Source of the DNA: Scatophagus argus
Taxonomy: Eukaryota > Chordata > Actinopteri > Scatophagidae
Direction: 5' to 3'
Length of the DNA stretch: 64,000 nucleotides
NCBI RefSeq assembly: GCF_020382885.2
Contig: NC_058501.1
Location: 8,680,001 to 8,744,000 of the forward strand
Part shown: positions 1-13,828 of the stretch, piece after piece
Layout of the letters: each line of letters starts with the position of its first letter
How positions within the stretch are numbered: position 1 is the first letter of the stretch
The notes under the pieces: model-generated
Seen by the model: the letters and a program-made list of their open reading frames with translations, nothing else
What the model was told of the DNA's origin: nothing
Database searches by the model: none
Position numbers and translations under genes: made by a program

Positions 1-348
1 CTAAAGATAGAAACTCTGACCTGGGATGTGATTATGATGAATAAGTGTTGAAAGTGACGTGTGACATACAGTACATATACAGTGTGGCCCTTGTGGTTTC
101 AAGTGTCCATCTGGCTGTCACTCTGAATCGGTGATGGGACATGCACACAAATTCACATACACACACATCTTCTTACATACACATCAATTTCTTACCACAA
201 CTTGAAGTTGATTAAAAGAAAAAGTAATGCACTCACTGTATGTTCAAGATGACTATTTTTGTGTTTTGAGGCCCACTTCTGAGTTTATAATCAAAGTAGA
301 TACAGGAGTGTCCACACACATGCACACACATGTACACATGCACGCACA

Positions 349-394
<46 letters not shown>

Positions 395-3300
395 CAAACT
401 AAAGCTGCAGGTGTTGAGAGAGTTTTGTTTGGAAGGATTGAACTCCCTCCTTCTCCTCTCACATTTCTCCACCTCCTCCTCCCTTTTCCCTTTCACCCCT
501 TCTCTGTTCCCCTCACATCCTTTCAGGCACCCGTTCTCTCACCTCCTTAAAGCAGCTTCTCTGGTCCTCTCTATTTTCCACATTTCTAAAATACTAGTTC
601 ATTTCTTTTCATTCTTCTCACCTCTGACAACAGTTCTTTCTCACCTCGTTTGCTTGTTTTCATCTTCTCCCCTGCCCTGACACAAACCTTCTCACACCAC
701 AAACACAAATTTAGAGGAATGTCAGGAATGTGTTCGTTCCTGCAGCATCATGTTGTTGTTACACATATGACTGCAACCCCAGAACCTGAGGAGTGTGAGT
801 GTTTTTCCAGAGCCCATGGATGGACGGATGGATGGATGTGAGCATAGAATGATTGATGAACAAGTGGGGCAGTGTTGACGCAGCCCTTAAAGGCTCAATG
901 TTTAATCCAAAAGTAAACAACAAGGTGCCATTCTGGGAAAAAAAAGTTGTTTCTTCCAAGCATTACGTGTAGCAATAGCATGCTTATATTGAGTTAAATA
1001 TTTGAATATGTCGTACATAAGTTTATATGCATTGTCAAAATGTTTGGCTGCTTAACATTTTGTGAGGATAAGCTGAAGTAGTGACGGAATTTTTGAATTA
1101 AAAAACAAAACAAACAATAAAACCTCAGTGTAAACAATACACACAGCTCTTTATCAGTTTGTAAAACATGCCCAGTGTAGGTGTAATTAGCACAGTCCCA
1201 ATCCCAGACATGCCTCAGACCTCCTCCAGCGTGGGATGGAGAGGAGATTTATCTGGCTCCATGGATGGCTAACCTGATAGAAATGGAGATAACCAGCCTG
1301 CTCATCCTTGCTTGGCTGAGGAAGCTAAACTTCTGTCTTCACTGGTCTAACAGTTGGCACAAACAAATATCAGTCAGGTAATGTATATTTAGTTGGCAAG
1401 CAACACATGACCGGCTCACTTGTGATTACTTTAATTGTCAGGTATAACTGATATTAAAACAACAAGCAACAGAAAACACTTTCCTTCTGGATAAATGGCA
1501 GAATGCTCAAATGTCCAACTTGTCCAACTGTCTGAGTTTTATTTTGTAAATGTAGATACCCACTTCATAACACAACACCTAGCAGTGCACATAGTGGTAA
1601 TCTTCAGTATGCTACAGGCTGCTGAATACTCTATTAACTTAACCTATTAACACTAGCCAGAACATTAACAAGTAGTTAGTCGACTAGCACTACTAAAGGT
1701 AGAAAGTGAGACGACATGCTTCTATCATAATGATAAGTTGTGAACTCTCTTGTCTTCTTGAGAACCAGGAAGTATGTGGAGTAATTTCCTTGTCTGTCAC
1801 TAACTGAGGCAATGGACACAGCTTGATTTTACAGCAGGTCCCTAATCCTTGCCAAGAGGAAGGAGGTTCACCTCCTTGATGCCTCTGGATGGAAAAGGCA
1901 CACTACAAAACTCAAGCTAGTAACCCAGTCTCAGCATCCCCTCCGTCCATTCTGATTGCATGCAATTGCGGCCCCATTCCTCGTGAAACTGCGTTAGGTG
2001 GTATGCAAGCATTTAAGAAGCTGATATATCCTGCTCCGCCACCAGCCCCTCCGTAAACAGCAGGCTGGCTCATGAGGGGCCTACAAAGAAAGGGCCAAAC
2101 CAGAGGAGCAATTTGTGACTGCATCATGATGTGTGCCATGCACAGCAGCTGAAATGGAGTCTCTTCATCTTCCATACAGAACTAGAACAGGAAAAAAGGA
2201 TAGTTAGTAGGCTAAAGCATGATTGAGATAGGAGACAGCGTTACCCAAAGAAGCCTGTAAAGGATGAAAGAATGATGTCTGTACACGATAGAATGTTAAC
2301 TTCATTTGAAGTGTACGTCTCTTCATCAAATGAAAATAAGTTTTGGACTTGTGTTTGCACATTTCTTGACATTTTGTGTTTGATTTATTATGTCTTTTCT
2401 CATAACGTTCATGTTTCATGTTAGCAAGCTAACTTTATTTTAGCTTGTGAATTCAAATGCTTACAAAGTTTAAAATAAAGTTTTCACTTTATTTTATGCA
2501 ATAAGCTATTTAAATCACTCATTCTTTCCTCATTCTTTACATCCTATGAGCTCATGTGTCACTGGACCAGTGATGGCACATCAACTGTACATCTGAATAA
2601 AATTGCAACACACACTGCCTGCCTCCTTATCAAATCCCCATCCCAACTTCTCTTGTTGACTAGGGAGTTCATTTCTGAGTAGCTGTTGATAGTAAGCACC
2701 TCACCTCCCATCTTTCTTATCAGCTAGCTAAGCTAGCTGAGAGATGGAGGAGTCCGACTAACTGGATTTAAGTTTGTCTCCTTGTTTATACCTCTGATTG
2801 ATTATGTTCATCTGCTGAACTCTGCTCTGCATTCTATCCGGTGGTGTTTTACAATAATGATGACATCAAGCTTGAAGACTCAGTTTATATGCTCTATAAA
2901 ATATTTTATAGCTGAAGATATGTGTTGAGAACTGGAAAGACATAACTGTGTGCTGATTTATTCTGTACTGTCATGTACTACATTGTACTACATTATTCTG
3001 TATTAAATTGTTCATTTTAACTTCACGTCAGTGCTACCTACAGAGGTACAAAGGTGGATATAAAACAAAACTATTTTATATTTTCATTTTATCATCCAGT
3101 TCAGGGTCATGGACTGAGAACACAGTCATCCTCGTAACCACAATATGTCCTTGAATTTCTCAGGGACTCCAAAAATACCCACACCAGCTGAAATGTATAG
3201 ACTCTGACTATGTAGTGGTTTGTCTAGGGATCCCCTCCCCCTCAGAGTGGATGACAATAAGACTTCTGCAGAAGTAGACATCCTTATCCGAAACAATAAC

Positions 3301-6300
3301 ACGTTACAGAGTAAAATGTCTCTATTCAACACAGAAGAGCAGTGACTCCACAGAGCCCCTCCTGGTTAAGCCTGTGTCTAAAAACCCTGTGGAGTTACCT
3401 ATTTCAGCTGCTTGTATCTGAAATCTTATCACAAAGCTTATAACAACTAATGACAATTGATAAAGCCTTAGTTTTCCCATCAGACCCTGCTCCATTTTTG
3501 CCACACCAATCTATCCAAAGGCCTGCAGATCCACTCATTCTACCAGCTCCATTTCACATTTTTTCTTGTACAAGGTCTTGGGATTCTAGGAGGTGCTGTC
3601 TTTTACATTTTGCAGTAATTCAAAGACCCAGTGACCACCAGGGGTCATGGGTAGGGTATATCACATACCTGCTTAAACTCCATAACACACATGAGGACTG
3701 CATAAGTAAAATCCCCCTTCATAGTAATCAATAAGAATGCAAGGTTAAAGTCCTGTCTCCTTCTTTTAAGGACGTACCTACAAATATGAGTAATATAATA
3801 TATTGATCATTTTCGCTGGCAATAATGATGGGTCTCTGCCTTAAAGTCCAAGTTAATGTTTTTAAAGGAAATAGCATTTGCCTCATTGGCCATTTGCAGC
3901 TATTTGCACCGCCATGCTGTCTGGTGGAAGGAATAACAGCAACATCCCAGCTTGGCATCACCAACCTATACTCAACAACACTCTTAACTCTGAACAGCGG
4001 AAGATGGGGACACAAGGTTATGAAAACCTCTTGCTTCTCATTCTGTCCAAACACTTTGCTTGTGGGAAGCTAACAGAATTAGACCCTCAAACTTTTGGTC
4101 GAGATCTGACAGTTATGAAAACATCTGCAGTTTGTGATTGAAATGTAGGGGTGATGTGTCGTTTGTGTCATTTAAAGGTGAAACATCGAATTGTATGGCA
4201 AAGGATAAATGAATGAACTGTGTATGAACATATTTTTTACCACCTCTAGCCCAGATCCCTTTGAGACCAAAGTATAAATAAAACTATGGAAACACTCAGA
4301 AATCAGACAAATTCCAGGGTATTGAGAGCTGTATCTGTCAAATCAAACTATTTCAAACCATCCAAACTCTGCTTATTGTTTTTAAAATAAAGCAGATTTT
4401 TACTACCTGAAGATGAATGACTTCCATTGCACTGATTGCAGCTGATTTATTGGAATAAACTCACAAAACAAAGATCATGTTCTTTCCTGTATCTGACTGT
4501 TGTATGCCACATACACTTTTTGAGCATGTTTCTTCTGCAGTTGTATGCACACACAGAGAGAGGAAAAATATGTGCTATACTGCTCGGGACAAATTTGTGT
4601 ATACCACTACTGCACAGTGCATGCACATCAATGGCATTGCTTAATATTAATCCAAAATGAAGTGCCTCATGTGGTATAAAATCAGGCAAACCAGCTCTGG
4701 AATGTGTTTCAACTGGTCAACTCTGTTTTGTCTGAGGCCTAAATGATCTTGATTGGAATGTAAGTGTTCATAATCTATTAAGCAAACTGAAAAGAAGTCA
4801 CTGGCAACACACAGTTACACTTGAAGGACTCAACCCTAGTGAAAAAACACAAAGTGCAGGATTTTTTGAAGGCTTTGGCTGACCTCTCAGACCAAAGAAC
4901 TGTTTATCTTAAATGTTAGGAAATGAAACCATTTGTGTTTGCTTGAATTATCCTTGATTGGAGCCAGATATAACAAATTAGATGCTAGAAAAATGTTTCC
5001 CATTCAAGGAGAAGTAATACATTCAATAAAGTTCTGTTGTTTTGTACCTCTATCTCTGTTTATTGATAACAATCATTAAGAGCTATTCAGTGTACCTGTC
5101 AAAGCAAACAAAGAACAAAACACATCAACATCATTCACAATTACACTTATAATGATGTTTTCATTTATGGGCTATAGAGAGATATGAGAGAGAGAGAAAA
5201 ACATGTATTTTCTATTTTAAACTTAGACTGGTGAATTCCAAAGAACAACCAAAAGTGTATTGTTTAATGTTGCTGAATTGAGAGGACAAGGGAAGCTGAA
5301 AAGATGTATGGATCCGTCTATCAGTCATCTCTTCATGTAGAATAAGATGTGTGTGTGTGGAGCTAATATTGTTACAGCAAAGAAAGATGTACTCATGGAC
5401 ACACAGGATCATATAGGTCAAAATTTAGCAAAGTCAATTTGTTGAGTTCATACAGACAATTCAGTCACAAGATTAATGAAAAGGAAAGTTTTCGGAGAAT
5501 CTACACCGAACCAAAAATCAGTCTACTTTGCATGAGTTATGAAAGCCAAGGAAAGCCCCAGGAATTTTCCCCCACAAAGTTAAACAAAGAGGACTATGAG
5601 CAGTATGGGGTTCTGGCATATTATCTGGAAGCTATGTCCACACCACGCTTGAGTAGTTTCCCATGTAACGTCAATTAACTTGTCTCACTAACCACTTCTC
5701 ACATTCTCATCTCTCCATTCCAGAGCTTAATGAGTCTGTATCCATAATAACTATATGCCAAGAGAACGATATTTGTCTAATCATTTTGCTAATGATCTAC
5801 TTTCAATTGAAGGCAGTAATAATGATGTTTTCCTCTGGGATTTTCTTTGATTCAGTTTGACATTATGCATGTATTATGTAGAATAATTCGTTTTTAGGAA
5901 AACCCCAATTTGAAAAATATAATTGTCTACGTCTGCTTTGGCAAAGAGAGTTTTTCAATTTTTGTAGCTGGGAGGAATTTTGCAGGCAGTTATCAAAATC
6001 ATCGTGGCTCTCAGCAAAACTGCGGTGGTTAAATAAAGAATAAAACATACACATGCACTTTTATTTCCATATTTCATTTGCTAAATTTCTCTTCGGTTTT
6101 GCGTTCTGAAAACAGAATTCCTTGAATCATGACCTCATGCGAGTCATTAGAGACACTATCACTATAATGTAATACGACTATGATTCATTGTATTTTAAGG
6201 AGAAACCTGCTTGTGTTTAGTTCGCACACAAAGTTTGTCCTTATTAGCATGTGGTTTCTGTGAATACCATGTGGAAAACCACAATAAAAACAGATCATTG

Positions 6301-7828
6301 GCGATTTTTACACTGTAATATGGAAAAATGTTCCACTGTGGTTCTGTAAAAACAACCTAATGTTAATTCTTATTCGACAAAGAATGCTTGTTTATTAACT
6401 TGTGGTTCTTCCCATGCTTCTTGGTTGTTTTGCATCTTTGTTTTGTTGTTTCCTTGGGTTATACTCCTTTGTCCTTTGCTGGAATCCATTGTTCTCTCTA
6501 TTTTGTGCAAGTATAAGTCTGTGACAATCTTGCAACCGATTGGAGGAATGAAAGAAAGAGAAAAGAGACGCATAGTTTGACTGCAGCAACCTGAGTCTGC
6601 TGGCAGAAGAGCCGATGCCTGCAGCATGTGTGCAAAAAGGTCCCCATTCTAAAAAAGAAAATCCCCCCACACTCCCTTACAAGCCTATTGTATATAAACC
6701 TTTGAGGCTAGCTATACGGTGAGCTCCGATTGCTATGTCAAACAAACGCAAACTGATATAATGTCTGAGAGAAGAAGTTTACCCTTTGAGGAACTGTTGC
6801 AGTCTGAGTACAATATGTCCTGCATAGTGAGGGCTGCATACTGCCCCTGTTCACTCAAAAAATACATTATTTCTATATTTAATGGTTAAAAACCAAACTG
6901 GCTCTAACACTTCCTGTTCCAAACCAATCTGTAAACCTGGCAATAGTTACATCTTATCACTGGCAAAGTAGAGTTTGGACAGAGTTTAAGGAAACAGAAG
7001 AATGACTAAGGCCATTTACTGTAAAAAGTTCCAGATTATCAGCGGTGCAAAACTTCAGAGTTATACAATCCTGAATGTACCCATCCTGGCTGGCCACAGC
7101 CGAGGGGCATCGCTCTGACAGAGGAAGTGGTTTCCAGGCCTACACACTGAGGTTAATGCCTTTTAAACCTCTACATGTGTCAGTGATTGTGGTTTAACAG
7201 GGTGACGGCCCAGTTGGCTCTGAAAACACACTCAACAATGTTGTCATGCTTTAGACTTCTATATTTGACATGACACTGGGATTATTAACATGCCTAGGAG
7301 AAGGAACTGATGGCATATGGGTGTTTGTGACCATAGTAACAAACTGAGGATGTCAAGTGTAGGGTGACACCATTTCTGTCAGTGCTTCACCACAGGACAT
7401 CCTTGAAATGGAAAAAAAAAAAAAGGAATCAGGCTGTCCTTTGTTCACCCCATATATTTGTCCTTTCATCTGTCTTTCCAGCACATGTTACCTGAGATGA
7501 CCTTTTGACTTTTGTGCCACTGAGACAGAGATTTACATGCTGTTTTTGTTGTGGCAATGAAGTGAATTACTCATCCATGTCCAACATGTAAAAGGCAACA
7601 CATGCAGACATTCTCTCACGTCTCCTCCTGTCATTGTGAGGACTTTATGGGAGACAATTTTATGAAACAGATGCTTCTGTTACAGACAGTTACAGTGAGT
7701 TCAAATGCCAGGAACCTAGTGTGCGTCTGTGTGCAATAATTTTTTTTGTGCACCAGTCTACATCATATGTGCAGTACTTAAGAAAAATATAACTTTTTAA
7801 AGAGTCTGTTTTTATCTGGCTAGTTCAT
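1..7828. other. gene-poor flank, segment 1
   Basis: AT-rich DNA without recognised exons. Present are the CA-rich tract at 313-395, a short (GGAT)n patch at 817-838, a palindrome CAGCTAGCTAAGCTAGCTG at 2721-2739, a 10-bp inverted repeat at 2471-2496 and a poly-A run at 7411-7424. Confidence 0.6.
313..395. repeat. (CA)n microsatellite
   Basis: Interrupted CA run with CATG and CGCA interruptions, then an uninterrupted stretch. It creates spurious Thr-His and Cys-Val open frames on the two strands. Confidence 0.97.
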
Positions 7829-8163
7829 TTAAAGGTCCGGTTGTGAAGGAGTTGGAGTGATCTTTTGTCACAAATGGAAAATAATATTTAAAATTGTGTT
7901 ATTATTAGTGTATAATTTACCTGAAACCGAGGATTGTTGTATTTTTGTTATCTTAGAATGAGCTTTTTATATCTATAAAGGGAGCAGGTTCTCTTCCACA
8001 GAAGACCACCATGTTTCTGTGGTGGCCTAGAATGGATAAACCTGTCTAGACCTTTGCCTTTTGCACAGAGAAGGAAAGAGAGGGTGAGGGGTATTCAAAT
8101 CTGCATTTTGATGTTTAAATCTCACCAATGGATTCTTATAAATTCTACACACTGGACCTTCAA
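7829..8163. mobile_element. MITE-like element with imperfect terminal inverted repeats
   Basis: Begins TTTAAAGGTCCGGTTGTGA and ends CTACACACTGGACCTTCAA; the outer bases are imperfectly complementary (AAGGTCC against GGACCTT). From memory, TTCTACACACTGGACCTT is typical of a common non-autonomous DNA transposon of percomorph fish. No transposase and no clear target-site duplication are visible. Confidence 0.5.
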
Positions 8164-8509
8164 ATTTCACTACATCAGCATAAGATCCGTGATGAAAGAG
8201 ACAGAGCTGACCCCTGGAAAATGTGACACCGGCAACAAAGTTTTTGGTCAACAGGAAAACTGTGAAAGATACAGCAGTCCTAACCAGAAAACAGAAGAAA
8301 TATAATGTGTGTTTTACATTTTTAAATAAGTGGCTAAAAAGCAGATATTCCTGCTGGCAAAGTTTAGAAGGGACCTGTCCCTTTGAATTTCCTAGTGGGA
8401 CAGTAGAGGCTGTAGATAGTTACCCTGCAGAAAGCTGAGGGGACTACACTCCAATTAGACTGAGCTGCTGGCCTTGATAGCTCTCAATAGGGTGAGGCAG
8501 ATGGAACTG

Positions 8510-8594
<85 letters not shown>

Positions 8595-8604
8595 TGTGTG
8601 TGCA
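8510..8604. repeat. (TA)n(TG)n(AG)n three-part microsatellite
   Basis: TA, then TG, then AG dinucleotide arrays abut without spacer, ending in a short TG run. Confidence 0.97.
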
Positions 8605-11600
8605 TGCAAAAAACCTCATCCTGGACACTGCCACAGTTTTCCAACAATGCTAAATGCATACATCCGTAGAAATCTAATAAAATCCATAAATTGTTCTGGT
8701 GGAATGCTGCGGTGCAATGCATGGTGAGCAGGCCACAGGAAGCTAATGAAAACCACCCACTAAAGACACCAAGTGTGTGTGTGTGAATGTGTGTGTGTGT
8801 ACACTGAGCACATGTGTATAGTTAAGGTGCCAATGTAAATCAAGCAAACTAAATCCATAGATGAAAGCAACACAACAACTGAGTTTACTCATGTTCTAAT
8901 CCGTGTGTTGGTAAAAGCTTGCAATGGATGTAAGACAGGGGATAACTCGTTTACCATTAATGCATTTTATACAAATATTTATTCATTCCAAATTTGTTGC
9001 ATTTATTTTGTATGCATAAGGAAGAAAATATTAAAATTTTGGACTTCATTACCATCACTTTAACACTTACTGTTTAAATCTGAGCACTAATTTGTAATAT
9101 GCAATATGACCAGAAGAAGAGAGAAATGAAACTGTACAGGAATGCAGCCAGTACCTGAGATATTTACAGTACAGAGCTGTGCACACCCTTTCTGGATAGG
9201 TGCTGATGTGGTTAAAGTTAATTACAATGCAGTGAATGTTTTGACTGCTTTCATTCACCTAAGTCAAGGAACAGTGAACAGTAAATATTGTTAAATAATT
9301 TTTTTAAAGAATACACTGGTCTTAGGTGGCTAAACACGTTTGTATCTTAAAGCCCAGTCAGCTGTTCAGTACAGTGTAATAAAATCAACTTATAAACTTT
9401 TTGGAGCAAGGTAATCAATTGCAGTCTCTTCTATGGGTCAACCTCCAAAAATGTTGGCACCATCCTACAATTCCCATAACGCACCCTGACATCATTAGAG
9501 GTCATTTTTTAAACTTCTGCATTTGACCCATCCTTAGTTGAACACACACATGCAACACCCGGCAAATTACATGCAGTGAAACACACACAGGAGCAGTGGG
9601 CAGCATCAAGCGCCCGGGGAGCATATTGTGGGGGTTAAGTGCCATCAGCCATATATGTTTACCATATATGTACTGTATGTCACTACTCAAACAACAGTCT
9701 CTCTTGATTCGTTGCAAGGACAGTTATCTAAATGCTATATATCATAGCTTTAGAGCTTACAGTGATTTTCAGGATGCCTACTTGTAAGTACACACATCTC
9801 TTGTGAGATGCAGCATCAGTCAGAACTATATTTAAGGGAGGAGATGAGCAAGGAGCCCAAACCTCTTAAATGCTATTTAATCACTTGAAGCAGCAGCAGC
9901 AACTATGCAGCACTTGCATTCCCCCTTGCTGTTTATCTCATCTTAATAATTGAGTAGAAGCCTGATGGATGTGTCTAATAGCTGAAGAGAACAAGACCAC
10001 TTACCTAGCCCATCGATCTCAACCTTCTAAGGGGTGACTAAAGACAAGAACCTTCTCCAGATCCATGGGATTTGGCTGCACCTTTTAAGGGGGCTTTTCC
10101 CTGACAAATTGATTCTTTTTTGAAGGGAGAGAACACCAAGACACAAAGGACAGAAAGACAAGGGAGAGAAGGTGAGAGAGTGTAAATGGTGGATGGAGGA
10201 ATGCAGGGAGAAGGACAGTGGAGACATGTGAATTAAAAAAGGTGAGAGTTTGGTGGATTTCTCCAGGCCAGGAATTCCAGTGGATTCATAAAGAAGCAAT
10301 ATATTGATGTCCTTACCCTGCTACTTTAAGTTCAGGAGTGCATTTGCAGTGAAAAGGGAAAACTGGGGACAGGCAGGAAGGAGACAGGGGCAAAAGGTTC
10401 AAGGAGGGAGAGAGAAGAGACACATTTCCTGAAAAAGTTACCACTGGAATCATTCATTTCAAACTTATCTACTGTCTGATCTGAAATGTGGGGTGTAAAC
10501 TGCAGACTCAAGAGAGAACCATGAGTCCTGGCAACTATTGTCTTCTTTTCATTTTGTTTACCACAGAGAGAACACACTGTCTATCTCCAACTGTGCTTGT
10601 GAAAGTTTAGATGTTTTTTTCCTGCCATGCTTTGACATGCAGGCATATCAAATTAATTGACTTTTAGCATGAAGCAGCAATAAAAACCTTTGTATGTAAA
10701 AAGTAAGCGCAGTGGGTGTTGACAAATGGACTATTCAATAGTAAAAAATGTTTTCTAAGCACACACAGTAATGCTCACTAATACAAATATTGTACTCTAA
10801 GCTTGACAAGAGACTGCATGAGGCAGCTTTATGCAATGTGGCAGATGTCTGAAAACATTTGGCTTTATGTCCTGACTCATGTTAAATAAAATAAAATAGT
10901 TAAACTTGACATAAACAAATGTTTTGGTTATCAAAGATGAGACATGCAATTTTTGAAATAAGAAACACCACAATGTCTTCCAAATAAAAAGCTGGAATCA
11001 CTGGCAATGAAATGAATAGCTGCACAATGCAATGCAATACACTTGAAGGTTTTGCTGCCACAGCCTTATTTGGTCCTTGATGACTACCTTATGGTGACCG
11101 CTGTTAAAAGCTTCAGAGAGATATTACTAAATGACACAACTGAGTCCTTTGGCTGACTCTATTGTGCTACTGTTAGAATATTTTGTTGTTTTCTGTCATC
11201 CTATGAATGCCACCTTTTCCTCTCCTGTTGGTTAAATGTATTGATGTGGAAAACGCATTAAGACTATCTGTCTAATTCATTCAAAAAAATTGATATTTTA
11301 TGTAGTCTTGTATTCATGAAAAAGTAGAACCTCTTTATCCCTCTTTCCCACTTCATGTTTCAAAGTAAACACTCTGAAATGCTTCCCTCACTTGCAGCAT
11401 AAATGAACTGCATCTTGGTCTGGCTGGCTGTCAAATTCCACATTACTCTGCTCAAAGCTCTACTGCTCTGCTTTGCTTAGTTAAGAAATAATATGACTGT
11501 GATGATATAAGCATGACCATTAAAGAGTAAGTGTTGAAGTATTGGCAGAGAACGAGAGTGATACTAATCTAATTTCCTGGTTGTGCACGCTCAGGTCAAC

Positions 11601-13140
11601 AGCTTAATGATACCTTTGGTTTTGAAAATTATCAGAGAGGTTTTGGTACATGCTGAACTAGTGTTACAAGCATGAGATGGGGGGACAGGTGGTGGAGAGG
11701 TGGGGGCATTATGAGGGAAGCAGGAGGAGAGAAAAGCCGGAACGAACACCTGCTTGCAATTTTACAGAAAAGAGGAAAAAAACTTCAATCTGGGCTTGGA
11801 TGGCTGGCTGGCTGGCATAAGAACACGGCATCGTTTTTCAGATCAATCCGATATTAAACCAAACGCCAACTTCTCTGGAGAGCTGGCCAAGTGTTGACAT
11901 TTTTGACACATGGCCAGAGGCCGTTGTAGGTAGAGCAACTTAAGCAGAGAAATGTGAACAATGTCTTTTACAGTCTTTGTGCAAATGAAAAGTCAGCTGG
12001 TCCATATGTAAGTTGCAGGCAAAGCTCGGTGTCATAAATTATCAAAAGAACACAAGCTGTGTAGGCCACTGTTCAGCTGTTTAAGTGTTTGATGTTGTCT
12101 TAAATGGTTGTTGTGACTTGTCCCCAAATCAAAAGGGTTTTTTAATTCTTCTATTGCAACACATCCAGTTAAGTCTAAAAGATTAACAATCGAGTGTCTC
12201 TGTGAATCATGGTGACACTTTATATAATTATGAAAGTATTTCTCACTTAATGTTTTGCATAACAGATGTCAAAAAGATAGTTCTTCGCCTGAAAGGATGA
12301 TCAGAATTAAAGATTACATATCAGGAAGGCGGTCACACAAGGTATTTAACCACTGAAACTATGAGGACAGTCATTAGTTTCCCACATTCAATTGCCAACA
12401 TCCCCTTTTGGTAAAATCTGAAAATCAGTTTTGATTTCGCTAGCATTCTTTTCAGCTCCATGTGCTCTCAGTGTCTGTATGAGCCTGTCTGTAATTCTTG
12501 TGGATGCATTCATGTATGTGTATGTAATGTACTGTATGTGTGCATGCATCTGTTTAGTCGAGCATTCAGAGCCTGCTGTAGATTTAAAGAAACCCAAACC
12601 ACAGTGATGTGGACCTCTGAGTCCATACTGTCTCTCTGTCTCAGGCTTTCTGGCCTCTTCAAGAGAGAAGATATCAAAGGACAACCATCTGGTTCTCTCA
12701 ATCGTTCCTCTCTCTGTGTCTCTGTCTGTTTCTCTCCCTCCGTCTGTTTCTTCACACATAGTAACAGCGAATATAAGCTGAGGATCATCTGAGCCGACTT
12801 GTGGGAAGCAATCTAGTCTAGATGTGACGATTGAAAGGATGTCACTCCCTCCCAGGCTAGAGAAAGAGAGAGAGAAAACAAGGTCATGGATTTTCTGTGT
12901 GGTAACAGAAAATAACGTCACATTTGACATTCAGTACGAAAACAATGCTTAGTAGCACCTTTACTCATTCTGTTTTAAGATCGTAAAGCAAAAGTAAAGA
13001 TTCCAACAATGTTAGCATTGCCAGAAAATATAGACATTGCTGACAATGATGCACATGCTGACATCTTATCATTTTTATTCAAGCCTTATGACCAGTCAGC
13101 CTTGCTAAGGTAACACAAACAGTTGAATTCACAAATGCAT

Positions 13141-13141
<1 letters not shown>

Positions 13142-13193
<52 letters not shown>
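13142..13193. repeat. (CA)n microsatellite
   Basis: An uninterrupted CA run of about 26 units. Confidence 0.97.
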
Positions 13194-13196
<3 letters not shown>

Positions 13197-13798
13197 ACAC
13201 AGTTGTGAGACACAAATACGCACATACAGATCTCATCTCCACCTGGAAGCAGGTCCACCAACATCCACCTAATCTATGTGCAAAGCTTTCATGGTGACTG
13301 CACATAGTGTACATTTCTCTGGAGTCGGACCACGACCTGCAGCAGGGCTGCTGCCTGTTGCTGATCTGCAGTTTAGCCCATCTTCTGCTGATAAGAAGAA
13401 TCTTCCAGAACAATGAGTCTGATTGTGTGCATAAGGCTCTGCAGAGTGGCTGTGGAGCCGTGCGAATATGCACATATCCAGCCTTAAGGAACTATGAAAA
13501 CAAATAATTTTTTTTATCTCACTGAGTTATTTGACAGCATAAGTGTCCCTAAAACATCAGAACTTCAGGAGAAGATGAAGAGAGGAATTTATTCAGGAAG
13601 TCAGAGGGTCATTCTGGTGACTGAGCCAATAAGTCAAATGTTTTCAGCTTTAAGAAAGCTAAGTAGTTGAAGCAGTGTTTCATTAGTAGCCAAAGAAGTA
13701 AAACATCACACAAGGAGAATATATCAGTCACTGTGGTTCCAGGATACTGTATTCAATCAATGCTACTTCTGGCAGACACAGCAATGACAAATCTTGGT

Positions 13799-13828
13799 CT
13801 CTCTCTCTCTCTCTCGCTCTCTCTCTCT
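13799..13828. repeat. (CT)n microsatellite
   Basis: A CT run with a single CG interruption. Confidence 0.93.

Noticed and set aside
227-550. Thr-His and Cys-Val rich open frames on both strands
   Set aside because: Produced by the CA microsatellite, not by a gene.
12388-12930. 180-codon open frame on the minus strand
   Set aside because: No recognisable domain, no splice or promoter context, composition biased by GA/CT-rich DNA and overlapped by open frames on both strands; a chance ORF.
13142-13193. regular repeats considered as a CRISPR-like array
   Set aside because: Simple dinucleotide microsatellite in a vertebrate genome; no repeat-spacer structure anywhere in the window.
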